DNA from: Solirubrobacterales bacterium | GTDB taxonomy: Bacteria > Actinomycetota > Thermoleophilia > Solirubrobacterales > Solirubrobacteraceae | Direction of reading: 5' to 3' | Length of the DNA stretch: 40,796 nt | Assembly (NCBI GenBank): GCA_019244745.1 | Contig: JAFASF010000219.1 | Location: 1-40,796 of the forward strand | Shown: positions 24,247 to 32,660 of the stretch, piece after piece | Layout of the letters: every line of letters begins with the position of its first letter | Position numbering within the stretch: position 1 is the stretch's first letter | The notes under the pieces: model-generated | What the model was told of the DNA's origin: nothing | The model's input: only the letters and a program-made list of their open reading frames with translations | Databases searched by the model: none | Made by a program: the position numbers and the translations under genes

Positions 24247-24293
24247 GGGGCTTGACGTAGCGCTGCTACGCCTGCGCCCCTGCGTCCTTGCCA
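24247..24293. repeat. REP-like hairpin element, copy B
   Basis: Outer stem GGGGC (24247-24251) with GCCCC (24276-24280); inner stem CGTAGC (24256-24261) with GCTACG (24265-24270). The 3' flank TGCGTCCTTGCCA (24281-24293) matches copy A in 12 of 13 bases, while the stem bases differ from copy A but still pair. It lies between the convergent rmuC and phosphatase genes and could end both transcripts. Confidence 0.6.
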
Positions 24294-24342
24294 TGCTCGC
24301 TCCTCGGACGCCTCAACTTCGCGCTGATTCATCTCCGAACCC

Positions 24343-24861
24343 TTAGGCTCCGCGCCGCCGAGGGATCGCGCCCTGGGTAGCCACCCGCGCCCGCCACCAG
24401 CGCCGGAGGTCCTCGCGCTGGTGGGGGAGCGGATCCGCGGACGGCTTGCGCGCCTGCACGTACGCGAGCGCCTCGTCGATCCCCATTCCCTCGCGCAACG
24501 CCACGACGCCCGCGGCGACGGCCGCCGATCGCTGCCAACCGGCACGGCAGTGCACGTAGGTCTGGATCCCGCTCTCGATCCAGCGGCTGACCTCGAGCAC
24601 GGCGGTCTCGAGCTGCTCTGGCGGGAGGCCGCCGTAGTCGATGAGCTGCAGCCGCCGCTCATCGATCCCATGGGCCGCGAGCGCGCGCACCACCACATCC
24701 CGCTCGCCCGGCCGGTACTCCCCGTCCTCGACGAGGTTGAGAACTCTCTGGATGCCGAGCCTGGACAGCGTGTCGACGTCGTCGGCGTCGAGCGGATAGG
24801 CGCCGATCGACAGCAAATCGAGGACCGCCGCGTAGCCGTAGGTCCGAAACCAGCTCGACAC
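24343..24861 (-). CDS. dual-specificity (cysteine-based) protein phosphatase
   Basis: 172 residues from GTG 24861. The catalytic loop is HCRAGWQRSAAV, matching HCxxGxxRS with nucleophile Cys and Arg. An upstream Asp-containing loop (LIDYGGLPPEQL) sits where the general acid is expected. DSP enzymes act on phosphotyrosine, phosphoserine/threonine, or lipid and sugar phosphates. An ATG at 24909 would add 16 residues, but its CATG also contains the start of the opposite gene, so the shorter form is preferred; the choice is weak. It might reverse the action of the kinase at 12116-13693, but nothing in the sequence links them. Confidence 0.82.
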   Translation of the reverse strand: MSSWFRTYGYAAVLDLLSIGAYPLDADDVDTLSRLGIQRVLNLVEDGEYRPGERDVVVRALAAHGIDERRLQLIDYGGLPPEQLETAVLEVSRWIESGIQTYVHCRAGWQRSAAVAAGVVALREGMGIDEALAYVQARKPSADPLPHQREDLRRWWRARVATQGAIPRRRGA

Positions 24862-24894
24862 AGAGCAATGATCGCTGCTGCCAGCTCCCGCCGC

Positions 24895-24900
24895 TAACCT
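24895..24900 (+). promoter_or_regulatory. candidate -10 element TAACCT
   Basis: GCTAACCT ends 7 bases before the DUF177 ATG. No ribosome site in between, so a leaderless transcript is likely. Confidence 0.45.
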
Positions 24901-24907
24901 CGGTTCC

Positions 24908-25429
24908 ATGGCGCTGCGAACCGACACTTTCGACCTCGGAGGGTTGCGCCTCAGCGCCGGCGAGGGGCGCTCGCTCGACCTGTCCGTCGCGGTGGACCCG
25001 TTCTCGTTCGGCGGCGGGCTCTATCCGGTCGAACCGGCGGCGGTGCCGGTTCGGTTGGACATCTCGAAGACCACCGGCGACGGGTACGCGCTGCGCCTGC
25101 GGTTTGAAGCCACCCTCACCGGCCCGTGCATGCGCTGCCTTGAGTCCGCGAGCCCGACGTTCGGCGTCGATGCTCGGGAGGTCTCGCAGCCGGGGGAGAC
25201 GGAGGAGCTTAGCTCGCCGTACGTGCATCGCGGCATCCTCGATCTCCACCGATGGGCGCGCGACGCGCTCGCGCTGGCGCTGCCGGCAACGCTGCTCTGT
25301 GACGCCGAGTGCGCGGGGCTGTGCCCGGTCTGCGGAGCGAACTTGAACACCGCCGGACGTGAGCATGTGCACGAGCGGGATCCCGACCCCCGCTGGGCCA
25401 AGCTGTCCGAGATCCGCTTCGAGTCCTAA
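24908..25429 (+). CDS. DUF177 (YceD) family protein, 23S rRNA accumulation factor
   Basis: 173 residues. The family signature is the cysteine set: CMRCLE in the middle, and CDAECAGLCPVCGANLN toward the end, giving a zinc-like site. YceD/DUF177 proteins are linked to 23S rRNA accumulation and stand immediately before rpmF almost everywhere, as here (56-base gap). N-terminal half is beta-rich. Length normal. Start of the plsX-acpP-rnc-smc-ftsY run; the promoter-like TAACCT 7 bases upstream supports the ATG. Confidence 0.9.
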   Translation: MALRTDTFDLGGLRLSAGEGRSLDLSVAVDPFSFGGGLYPVEPAAVPVRLDISKTTGDGYALRLRFEATLTGPCMRCLESASPTFGVDAREVSQPGETEELSSPYVHRGILDLHRWARDALALALPATLLCDAECAGLCPVCGANLNTAGREHVHERDPDPRWAKLSEIRFES

Positions 25430-25471
25430 CCCCGGCGTATCGGTTTGCCCCGAGGGTCACGACCGTCCTGG

Positions 25472-25477
25472 TAGCCT
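25472..25477 (+). promoter_or_regulatory. candidate -10 element TAGCCT for rpmF
   Basis: TAGCCT ends 8 bases before the rpmF ATG, with no ribosome site between. Confidence 0.4.
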
Positions 25478-25485
25478 GCGCATCC

Positions 25486-25680
25486 ATGGCCGTCCCCAAG
25501 CAGAAGCAATCACACGCCCGAACCACTCAGCGGCGCGCTCAGCACAAGATCAGCGCGCCGACGTACAACGAGTGCCCGCAGTGCCACAGCCCCCGGCTGC
25601 CCCACCGCGTCTGTCCCGTGTGCGGTAGCTACAAGGGGCGCGAGGTGATTGCGGCTGACGAGGGCGAGCACACCGCCTGA
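25486..25680 (+). CDS. rpmF: 50S ribosomal protein L32
   Basis: 64 residues starting MAVPKQKQSHARTTQRRAQ, the standard L32 N-terminus. The zinc form is shown by CPQC and CPVC. A short acidic tail ends it. Located between DUF177 and plsX as in most bacteria, which ties ribosome and fatty-acid synthesis to growth. plsX begins 12 bases later. Confidence 0.97.
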   Translation: MAVPKQKQSHARTTQRRAQHKISAPTYNECPQCHSPRLPHRVCPVCGSYKGREVIAADEGEHTA

Positions 25681-25692
25681 CGGCCAGGTCTA

Positions 25693-26763
25693 GTGGTCAC
25701 GGTCGCCGTGGATGCGGGCGGGGCGGATCTCGGCCCTCGCGAGGTCGCTGCCGGCGCCTCGTTGGCCGCTGCCAATGGGATCGGCATCCTCCTGTTCGGC
25801 CCGGCGCGGGAGATAGGACCGGTCTCAGCCGAGGTCGAGGTAGTAGATGCTCCCTTGTCGATCGCGAAGTCGGCCGATCCAGCGCTGGCGGTGCGATCGA
25901 CGCCGGAGGCGTCGATCGTCCAGACCGCGCGCGCCGTCGCCGAGGGCCATGCGCAGGCGCTCGTCTCCGCCGGCTCCACCGGACCCGCCCTGGCGGCGGC
26001 GCTGTTCAACGTGCGCCGGGACCGCGGGATCTACCGTCCGGCGCTGGCTCTTCCGCTTCCAATCCCCGAGGAGCCTCCGGTCCTCCTGCTCGACGTCGGC
26101 GCGAACGTAACCTGCCGCCCCGAGCACCTGGTCCAGTTTGCGCACATGGGCGCGGCGTTCGCGCAAGCCGTGATCGGTCTTCCCTCTCCGAGAGTAGCCC
26201 TCCTGTCGAATGGCGAGGAACCCACCAAAGGCACTCCGGACCTGCTCAGCGTGCACGAACAACTGGCCGGCGCCGGTGGCAAGGGGCTCAACTTCATCGG
26301 CAACATCGAGGGCACTCAGGTCACCGAACGGATCGCCGATGTGGTCGTTATGGACGGTTTCACGGGGAATGTGGCGCTCAAGCTGATCGAGGGGGTCTCG
26401 AGCCGGACGATGCGTCTCATCAACGATGCCTCGATGAGCTCGTGGCGGTCGAGGCTCGGCGGCTTCCTGCTGCGGCCGGCCGTTCAGCGCCTGCAGGACG
26501 AGATCGATCCGGAAGGACCCGGCGGCGCGTACATGCTCGGCTTGCGGCGGGTCGGGGTCGTCGCGCACGGGCGCTTCACCCGCCGCGGCTTCGCCCGAGC
26601 GATCGAGGTAGCCGCTCGCGGGGCGCAGAACGACGTGATCGAGCGCACCAGGGCGGCGCTCGAGGAGGCCGGTGCACTCAGGCCTCCTCGCGACCTGGCG
26701 ATCGATGACGAGGACTTGCCGGATGCCCCGTCCGAGCCTCCAGCTACGGTGTCGAATCGATGA
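25693..26763 (+). CDS. plsX: phosphate acyltransferase PlsX
   Basis: 356 residues. It converts acyl-ACP and phosphate to acyl-phosphate, the acyl donor for PlsY in phospholipid synthesis. Motifs: LVSAGSTGPALAAALF, LLDVGANVTCRPEHLVQFA, NGEEPTKGTPDLL, FIGNIEGTQV and VVVMDGFTGNVALKL. The N-terminal VDAMGGDxAP of most PlsX appears here as VDAGGADLGP, keeping the Gly and Asp but not the MGGD string. The C-terminal ~35 residues are a polar extension. GTG start; the ribosome site is weak. Its stop overlaps acpP by 4 bases (ATGA), so its product and its acyl carrier are made together. Confidence 0.92.
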   Translation: MVTVAVDAGGADLGPREVAAGASLAAANGIGILLFGPAREIGPVSAEVEVVDAPLSIAKSADPALAVRSTPEASIVQTARAVAEGHAQALVSAGSTGPALAAALFNVRRDRGIYRPALALPLPIPEEPPVLLLDVGANVTCRPEHLVQFAHMGAAFAQAVIGLPSPRVALLSNGEEPTKGTPDLLSVHEQLAGAGGKGLNFIGNIEGTQVTERIADVVVMDGFTGNVALKLIEGVSSRTMRLINDASMSSWRSRLGGFLLRPAVQRLQDEIDPEGPGGAYMLGLRRVGVVAHGRFTRRGFARAIEVAARGAQNDVIERTRAALEEAGALRPPRDLAIDDEDLPDAPSEPPATVSNR

Positions 26764-27047
26764 ATCGCGAGCAGATCTTCTCGCTCATCCGGGCGCACCT
26801 CGCCGACGAGCTCGAGGTCGATCCTTCCGTGATCACCGAGTCGACTCGCTTCAAGGAGGACCTGGAGGCGGATTCGCTGGATCTCTACACGCTCGTACAG
26901 GAACTGGAGGACTCCTACGGCATCAAGGTCCGCGACGAGGAGGCCGCGAAGATCATGACCGTCGGCCAAGCGGTTGAGTTCGTGCTCGCGAGTGGCGTGA
27001 CCACACACCCATCGGCGACCGCGAGCCGAGGTTCAGACCCTGAGTGA
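26760..27047 (+). CDS. acpP: acyl carrier protein
   Basis: 95 residues. The carrier fold has the phosphopantetheine site EADSLDLYTLV, where Ser of the DSL motif receives the arm made through CoaD's product CoA. Flanking acidic residues form the partner-binding helix. A ~15-residue Ser/Thr/Pro tail is longer than usual. Overlaps plsX (ATGA) and rnc (GTGA), each by 4 bases. The plsX-acpP-rnc order is widespread. Confidence 0.95.
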   Translation: MNREQIFSLIRAHLADELEVDPSVITESTRFKEDLEADSLDLYTLVQELEDSYGIKVRDEEAAKIMTVGQAVEFVLASGVTTHPSATASRGSDPE

Positions 27048-27790
27048 GCCCGGAGGGCGAACGCCGGACAGCCCCGACCGCGGGCCCGCGCGAGGCCGAC
27101 CAGGCCACGGCGGACCGGCCTGGCGCAGCGCTGCGGGCGCTTCTCGACGAGCTTCCGGAACAGCTCGCGGCCCCGGTGTTCACCCACTCTTCGTGGACCG
27201 CCCGCCGGGCGGACTCCTACGAGCGCCTGGCATTCCTCGGCGACAGCGTGCTAGGGCTCGCGGTCACCACGCATCTGTACCCCCGCCTGGAGGCGGAGCG
27301 GTTCGGCCCGGGCAGGCTGACCAAGATCCGTGCCCAAGTCGTGTCAGGGCGTTCGTGCAAGGCGGTGGCGGAGCGGCTTGACGTACCGGAGCGCCTCGCG
27401 GCCGCGGCCCCTCCCGAATCGGCCGCGAGCGTCCGCGCTCTGATAGGGACCGAACGGGTCCTGGCATCGGTGATCGAGGCCGTGATCGGAGCGTGCTACC
27501 TCGCGTCCGGGTACGACGCCACGGCGGCGGCGGTCGTCGACGCGTTCTCCCCAGAGATCGATTACGCGCTGGAGCACCAGGTTGACTACAAGTCGGCGCT
27601 CCAGGAGCTGCTCGCGCGTCGCGGCGAGCTGGTCAGCTACGACGTCGTGGAGGAGCAGGGACCACCGCACGATCGCACGTTCTCGATCGCCGCCATGATC
27701 GAAGGCGTCGAGGTCGGCCGTGGCAGCGGCCGCAGCAAGAAGGACGCCGAGCAGGAGGCCGCACAAGCGGCCCTGGAGTCGCTCGAGTGA
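27044..27790 (+). CDS. rnc: ribonuclease III, with altered acidic residues in the active site
   Basis: 248 residues. The nuclease domain (about 25-175) carries the signature ERLAFLGDSVLGLAV; the C-terminal dsRNA-binding domain (181-247) is ordinary. RNase III processes rRNA precursors and cuts structured mRNA. Aligned by eye with E. coli, E38, D45 and E117 are kept (Glu60, Asp67, Glu145), but E41 is Ala63 and D114 is Ser142, so two of the four usual metal-cluster acids are missing. A ~25-residue charged N-terminal extension precedes the domain. GTG start overlaps the acpP stop. smc starts 13 bases after its stop. Confidence 0.92.
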   Translation: MSPEGERRTAPTAGPREADQATADRPGAALRALLDELPEQLAAPVFTHSSWTARRADSYERLAFLGDSVLGLAVTTHLYPRLEAERFGPGRLTKIRAQVVSGRSCKAVAERLDVPERLAAAAPPESAASVRALIGTERVLASVIEAVIGACYLASGYDATAAAVVDAFSPEIDYALEHQVDYKSALQELLARRGELVSYDVVEEQGPPHDRTFSIAAMIEGVEVGRGSGRSKKDAEQEAAQAALESLE

Positions 27791-27803
27791 GGGGTACGAC
27801 CAC

Positions 27804-30800
27804 GTGTATCTGAAGTCGATCACGCTACGGGGCTTCAAGTCCTTCCCGGACCGCACCCGGCTCGAGTTCGGATCCGGCGTCAGCGTCGTGGTCGGGCCAA
27901 ACGGCTCGGGCAAGTCGAACATAACCGACGCCGTCCTGTGGGCGCTCGGTGAGCAGTCCCCGGTGGCCGTCCGCGGCCAGTCGATGCAGGACGTCATCTT
28001 CGGCGGCGCCCCGGGGCGTCAGGCCGGCAAGACCGCCGAGGTGGAGCTCGTGCTCGACGATAGCGACGGAGTGCTCGGCCTGGGCGCTCCCGAGATCTCG
28101 ATCGTTCGCCGCCTGGACCGGACCGGGGAGGGCGAGTACCGGCTGGCCGGCGCCCGCTGCAGGCTCGTGGATGTGATCGAGCTGCTCTCCGACACCGGGC
28201 TGGGCAAGGAGATGCACTCCGTGATCTCGCAGGGCAGAGTCGAGTCCCTGGTGACCTCAAAGCCCCGCGACCGCCGGCTGCTGATCGAGGAGGCGGCAGG
28301 CCTGGGTAAGCACCGCAAGCGCCGCCGCCGGGCGCAGCTCAAGCTCGAACGGACCCAGGACAACCTCGATCGTGCGCTGGATGTGGAGCGGGAGGCGCGT
28401 TCCCGGCTGCGGCCGTTGAAACGGCAGGCCGAGGCGGCCGAGCTCCACGCCCGCCTGGAGCGCCAGGCGCTGGAGGCACGCCGGGAGCTCGCCCGGGAAG
28501 ATCTGCGGGTGCAACTTCTCGAGCTCACCGGGGCGCAGGACGACGCCGCCCTGGCGAGGGCCCGGCGCGAACGGGTCGAGACCGAGCTGCACGCCGTGGG
28601 CGAGCGCCGGCAGGCGGCCGAGGAGGCGCTTGCGGGCCGAAGCGCGCATCGGGAGGAGCTGTCTCGTCGCTGCTTCGTGGCCCAATCCGCCGGCGATCGC
28701 GTCTCCTACCGCGCGGATGCGGTGCGGTCTATGGCGGCAAGGCTCGACGGCCGGCTGCACCATGACCGCGAGCTCCTCGCCGCGCTCGAGCGCGAGGTCG
28801 CCGACGAACAACCCGACCCCGCCGCACCGGAGCGGATCGCGAAGCTGGAGGCAACGCTCGCGGCGCTCGATCGAGACCGAGAGGCCGAGCTGGCGCGGCA
28901 GCTCGCGGGCCTCGAAGAGCAGCTACGGAGCGCGGACCGGCTGGTCGCGGAGCGCTCGGCGGCCGCGGAGCAGGCCGCGTCCGCGCGTAAGGAGGCCGAG
29001 GCTTCATCCGACCGGGCGCGGGCCGTCTTGCGCGAGACGGAGCGGGCGGTCGAGGCGGCCCGCCGCGAGGCCGCGCGGGTCGGAGGCGAGCTGGCGGCGG
29101 TCAACCAGTTCCTACGGGGCCAGGCGGCTCGTCCCGGCGGGGCGCGGGTGCTCGGCGATGAGCTCGACGTCGAATCGGGCTATGAGCTCGCGATTGCGGC
29201 TGCGCTCGACGGCCGCCTGCGGGCGGCAATCGTCGCGGACCGCGCGGCCGCGGGCGCGCTGCTCGACAGCGCGGACGCGGACGGTGGCCGCGCACTCGTG
29301 TCCGGCTCGCAGCGCTCACCAGACTGGGTCGGCGCGGGCGCGGGGCCACCCGCGCCTGGAGCGGAGCGTCTGGCGGACCACGTGCAGGGATCCGGGGAAG
29401 CGGTCGCGCTCGCCCGAGTCCTCTTGCATGACACCTGGCTCGTCGACTCGCTCGAGCACGTCCCGGAAACGTTCGACGGCGTCGCGGTCACACGCGCGGG
29501 TCGGGTTTGGTCGGCCCGGGCGCGCGAGGTCCGCCAACCGCCGGCGGTGGGCGAGGAGCGTGTCCTGGCCGAGCGCACCCGACGGGCGGAGCTCGTCCGC
29601 GCCAGCGAGGCCGCCGCGCAAGCGGAACTCGCCGCCGCTGCCGACCTCCGGCGAGCCGGCGAGGCGCATAACGAGGCGGATGCAGCCTGCGAGCGGGCCG
29701 TCGCGGCCCATCGAGCGGCGATACGAGAGCGCGACGAGGGTGCGGAGCAGCAGCGACGGATCGCGGCGCAAATCGAGCGCCGTCGCGCTGCTCCCGATGA
29801 CGGTCCGGACGCGGGAGGCCGCGCGCAGGCGGCCGCGGAGCTCTCGGCCGAGCGAACCGCGATGCAACGCGTCCAACGCGAACGCGCCGAGCGAGCGGCG
29901 CGGATCCACCGCGTTCGCGCCGCGATCGTGAGCGGCGAAGCGCTGCAACCGGCGGTCGCGGGTGTGGTCGAGGCGCTCGAGGCGACCGCCAACGCCATAT
30001 CCGGACGGTATGCCGAGTTCAAAGCCGCGCTCGCGGCCGACCGGGAGGAGGGCGAGCACGTCGCCGCGGAGCTCAAGGCATGCGCCCAACAGGAGGCGGC
30101 GCTCCACGCCCAGCTCCACCGGGAGAACGAGGCCCTGACCGAAACCGAGGTGCGCCTGCAACGGGTACGCGACACCGCCGAGGACGTGGAGCGAGAGCTC
30201 CGGCAGCTCGCCGAGCGCTTGCGGCTCGACGCAGAGCCCGCCGCGGAGCCCCTCCCGGCCGAGGAACGCGAGGCGCTCACCACCCGGATCGAGCGCATCG
30301 CCCGCCGCCGGGAGCAGCTCGGACCGGTCAACCCGCTCGCCCAGCAGGAGTACGCCGAAGCGGTTGAGCACGTGGAAGAGCTCGAGCGCCAGCGCGCCGA
30401 TCTCGAGACCGCGCTGCGAGAGCTGGAGAAGCTGATCGCCAACACCGACCGGCAGATCCGCGAGACGTTCGAGCAGATGTTCGAGGCCGCCGCGCGCAAC
30501 TTCGAGCAGGTTGTCGCGCGGCTTTTCCCGGGCGGCCGCGGCCGGCTGCGGCTGGTGGCCGAGCGAGACGGGCCGGCGCGGGTCCTCGGCGGCCAGCCCC
30601 AGCCCGAGAGCGACGATCCCGATGAACCGGACGCGCAAGAGGGCGGGGAGGCGCCCACCGAGGAGGATCTGCTCGGGGTCGAGATCGAGATCACGCCCGC
30701 CGGCAAGGAGATGAAGCGCCTCTCGCTCCTGTCCGGTGGAGAGAAGTCGATGACCGCGCTGGCCTTCCTGTTCGCAGTGTTCCTGGCTCGTCCTTGCCCG

Positions 30801-31022
30801 TTCTACATCCTCGACGAGGTAGAGGCCGCGCTGGACGATCTCAACATCGACCGCTTCCTGGAGCTGCTGCGGGTGTACTCCAAGCAGGCCCAGTTCATCG
30901 TGGTCACGCATCAAAAGCGCACCATGGAGGCCGCTGATTGCCTGTACGGCGTCTCCATGGGGGGAGACGGGATCTCGAAGGTGATCTCGCGGCGGCTTCC
31001 GCCGGCCGAGGCAGCCGCCTGA
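27804..31022 (+). CDS. smc: chromosome segregation protein SMC
   Basis: 1072 residues from GTG 27804, preceded by GAGGGG. Shorter than typical SMC (about 1150-1190). N-terminal half of the ATPase head: LKSITLRGFKSF and Walker A GPNGSGKS (31-38). Then a coiled coil, a hinge around 440-590, the return coil, and the C-terminal head with signature LSLLSGGEKS, Walker B FYILDEVEAALDD and VVTHQKRTME. An acidic insert of ~30 residues lies just before the C-terminal signature. With ScpA/ScpB (not in window) it organises and separates chromosomes. It is followed by ftsY, as in many Gram-positives. Confidence 0.95.
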   Translation: MYLKSITLRGFKSFPDRTRLEFGSGVSVVVGPNGSGKSNITDAVLWALGEQSPVAVRGQSMQDVIFGGAPGRQAGKTAEVELVLDDSDGVLGLGAPEISIVRRLDRTGEGEYRLAGARCRLVDVIELLSDTGLGKEMHSVISQGRVESLVTSKPRDRRLLIEEAAGLGKHRKRRRRAQLKLERTQDNLDRALDVEREARSRLRPLKRQAEAAELHARLERQALEARRELAREDLRVQLLELTGAQDDAALARARRERVETELHAVGERRQAAEEALAGRSAHREELSRRCFVAQSAGDRVSYRADAVRSMAARLDGRLHHDRELLAALEREVADEQPDPAAPERIAKLEATLAALDRDREAELARQLAGLEEQLRSADRLVAERSAAAEQAASARKEAEASSDRARAVLRETERAVEAARREAARVGGELAAVNQFLRGQAARPGGARVLGDELDVESGYELAIAAALDGRLRAAIVADRAAAGALLDSADADGGRALVSGSQRSPDWVGAGAGPPAPGAERLADHVQGSGEAVALARVLLHDTWLVDSLEHVPETFDGVAVTRAGRVWSARAREVRQPPAVGEERVLAERTRRAELVRASEAAAQAELAAAADLRRAGEAHNEADAACERAVAAHRAAIRERDEGAEQQRRIAAQIERRRAAPDDGPDAGGRAQAAAELSAERTAMQRVQRERAERAARIHRVRAAIVSGEALQPAVAGVVEALEATANAISGRYAEFKAALAADREEGEHVAAELKACAQQEAALHAQLHRENEALTETEVRLQRVRDTAEDVERELRQLAERLRLDAEPAAEPLPAEEREALTTRIERIARRREQLGPVNPLAQQEYAEAVEHVEELERQRADLETALRELEKLIANTDRQIRETFEQMFEAAARNFEQVVARLFPGGRGRLRLVAERDGPARVLGGQPQPESDDPDEPDAQEGGEAPTEEDLLGVEIEITPAGKEMKRLSLLSGGEKSMTALAFLFAVFLARPCPFYILDEVEAALDDLNIDRFLELLRVYSKQAQFIVVTHQKRTMEAADCLYGVSMGGDGISKVISRRLPPAEAAA

Positions 31023-31028
31023 CGCTGC

Positions 31029-31034
31029 TAACGT
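31029..31034 (+). promoter_or_regulatory. candidate -10 element TAACGT for ftsY
   Basis: GCTAACGT ends 10 bases before the ftsY ATG, in the 22-base smc-ftsY gap, so ftsY may have its own start site as well as read-through. Confidence 0.4.
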
Positions 31035-31044
31035 CGCCGGCCCG

Positions 31045-32055
31045 ATGGCTCGAGACTGGCGGGAGTTGTTCATCGTCGATGGCGGGCCCGCGACCAACGG
31101 AGATGGCGGGGTCGACGACGCGTCCTCGGCTCGCGACCCGCGACGAGGTGGCATGTTCCGCCGGCTACGGGAGAACCTGCGCAAGACCCGGCAGGCGCTG
31201 ACCAGCGAGATCCAGGCGACCCTGTTCGAAGGGGACCTGAGCGATGAGACGTGGGAGCGCCTGGAAGAGGCGCTGATCTATGCCGACGTGGGCGCGCGTA
31301 CGACCGCCAAGGTAGTCGAGCAACTCGAACGCGAGGCCACCGCGGGCGAGGTCTCCGGCGGTGAGGCGCTCACCGGGCGTCTCACCGAACTGCTCGCGGA
31401 GATGGCCCGGATCGACACCGACCGCATCGACCTGCGGGCGAAGCCGACGGTGATCCTCGTCGCCGGCGTGAACGGGACCGGCAAGACCACGACGGTCGGA
31501 AAGCTCGCCTGGCACCTCGGCAACGAGCTTGGCCGCAACGTCGTGATCGGCGCGGCCGACACCTACCGAGCCGCGGGTGTCGAGCAGCTAGAGCTGTGGG
31601 CGCAGCGCGCCGGCGCCGAGTTCGTCAAGGGGCCCCCGGGGGCCGACCCCGGCGCCGTCGCCTACGACACGATCGCGGCCGCCCGGCGCGACGCCGCCGA
31701 CGTGGTGATCATCGATACCGCGGGGCGCCTCCACACCCAGGACGATCTGATGGCCGAACTCGCCAAGGTCCGCCGGGTCATCGCCAACCAGATCCCGGAG
31801 GCGCCGCACGAGACGCTGCTGACCGTAGATGCGACCACCGGCCAGAACGGCCTGCGGCAGGCGAGACTCTTCTCCGAGGCGGTATCCGTGACCGGGCTGG
31901 TGCTGACCAAGCTCGACGGCACGGCCAAGGGCGGGATAGCGCTGGCGATCACGGGCGAGCTCGGGATCCCGGTAAAGCTGATCGGGATCGGGGAGCGGCT
32001 CGAGGACCTCCGGCCCTTCGACCCGAGCGAGTTCGCCCGGGCGCTGGTCACCTGA
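31045..32055 (+). CDS. ftsY: signal recognition particle receptor FtsY
   Basis: 336 residues. After a short acidic N-terminus the N-domain begins near residue 37 (MFRRLRENLRKTRQALT); an internal ATG there (31153) would give a minimal FtsY. The SRP-type GTPase G-domain has P-loop GVNGTGKTTT (141-150), AADTYRAAGVEQL, VIIDTAGRLHT and LTKLDGTAKGG. FtsY docks the SRP-ribosome complex at the membrane. No transmembrane segment or long A domain is present, so targeting relies on the N-terminal amphipathic helix. Its partner ffh is only 605 bases downstream. A strong hairpin follows. Confidence 0.95.
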   Translation: MARDWRELFIVDGGPATNGDGGVDDASSARDPRRGGMFRRLRENLRKTRQALTSEIQATLFEGDLSDETWERLEEALIYADVGARTTAKVVEQLEREATAGEVSGGEALTGRLTELLAEMARIDTDRIDLRAKPTVILVAGVNGTGKTTTVGKLAWHLGNELGRNVVIGAADTYRAAGVEQLELWAQRAGAEFVKGPPGADPGAVAYDTIAAARRDAADVVIIDTAGRLHTQDDLMAELAKVRRVIANQIPEAPHETLLTVDATTGQNGLRQARLFSEAVSVTGLVLTKLDGTAKGGIALAITGELGIPVKLIGIGERLEDLRPFDPSEFARALVT

Positions 32056-32111
32056 GGCCGCCCGCTTGTTCGCTCCCGCCGAGGCCGCGCGTGCTTCATC
32101 GAAGCGCTCAC

Positions 32112-32145
32112 GCGCGCGGGGCGTGCCACAAGCCGCCCCGCGCGC
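32112..32145 (+). terminator. terminator-type hairpin after ftsY
   Basis: GCGCGCGGGGC (32112-32122) and GCCCCGCGCGC (32135-32145) pair perfectly (11 bp, 12-base loop). There is no T-run. A second, weaker hairpin around GCTTC/GAAGC lies at 32092-32104. Confidence 0.6.
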
Positions 32146-32172
32146 AGTCACCTCCGGCCGCTAGCCCGGCGC

Positions 32173-32178
32173 TAACCT
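32173..32178 (+). promoter_or_regulatory. candidate -10 element TAACCT for the NfeD gene
   Basis: GCTAACCT ends 10 bases before the ATG and follows the ftsY terminator by 27 bases, marking a new transcription unit. Confidence 0.4.
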
Positions 32179-32188
32179 CGCGAGCGGG

Positions 32189-32641
32189 ATGTCGGGTTGG
32201 ATCGTGTGGGTCATCGTCGCCTGCGTGTTCGGCGTCGGCGAGGCGCTCACCCGCCGGTTCCTGATCGGCCCGTTCGCGCTCGGAGCGGCGCTGGCCGCGA
32301 TCGTCGATGCGTCCGGCGCAGGGAACCTCGCGGCATGGCTCGCGTTCATCGTCATCTCGCTGCTGGTTCTACTCGCCGTGCGTCCGATTGCGCGCTCGCG
32401 CAGGCAGACCAGGGCTGCGATGAGGCGCAGCAAGGCCGCGCTGATCGGCTCCCGCGCGATCGTGCTCGAAGACATCGCCAACCGCGAGGGCATGGGGTGC
32501 GTCAAGATCGGCGGCGAGGTGTGGACCGCCCGGGCGTTGGACGAGGACGGGGTGATCGAGCGCGGGACTCGAGTGGAGGTGGTTGAGATAAAGGGCGCCA
32601 CCGCCCTCGTCACGACCACCCACGGTGCTCGGCCGCAGTAG
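32189..32641 (+). CDS. NfeD-family membrane protein
   Basis: 150 residues. Two to three membrane segments (about 3-19, 25-43, 46-67) precede a soluble OB-fold domain (about 80-145) with the NfeD pattern of a Gly and Glu/Asp-rich beta barrel (LIGSRAIVLEDI, WTARALDEDGVIERGTRVEV). The short NfeD form usually works with a stomatin-like SPFH protein in membrane microdomains; none is next to it here. Instead it lies between the two SRP GTPases. Its TAG stop forms TAGCCT, and the ffh ribosome site GGAGGT follows. Confidence 0.85.
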   Translation: MSGWIVWVIVACVFGVGEALTRRFLIGPFALGAALAAIVDASGAGNLAAWLAFIVISLLVLLAVRPIARSRRQTRAAMRRSKAALIGSRAIVLEDIANREGMGCVKIGGEVWTARALDEDGVIERGTRVEVVEIKGATALVTTTHGARPQ

Positions 32642-32660
32642 CCTGGAGGTAGGTACACGC

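Noticed and set aside
32625-32660. Upstream start for ffh adding 12 residues
   Set aside because: It would overlap the NfeD gene and ignore the GGAGGT ribosome site placed for ATG 32661, which also gives the standard SRP54 N-terminus.
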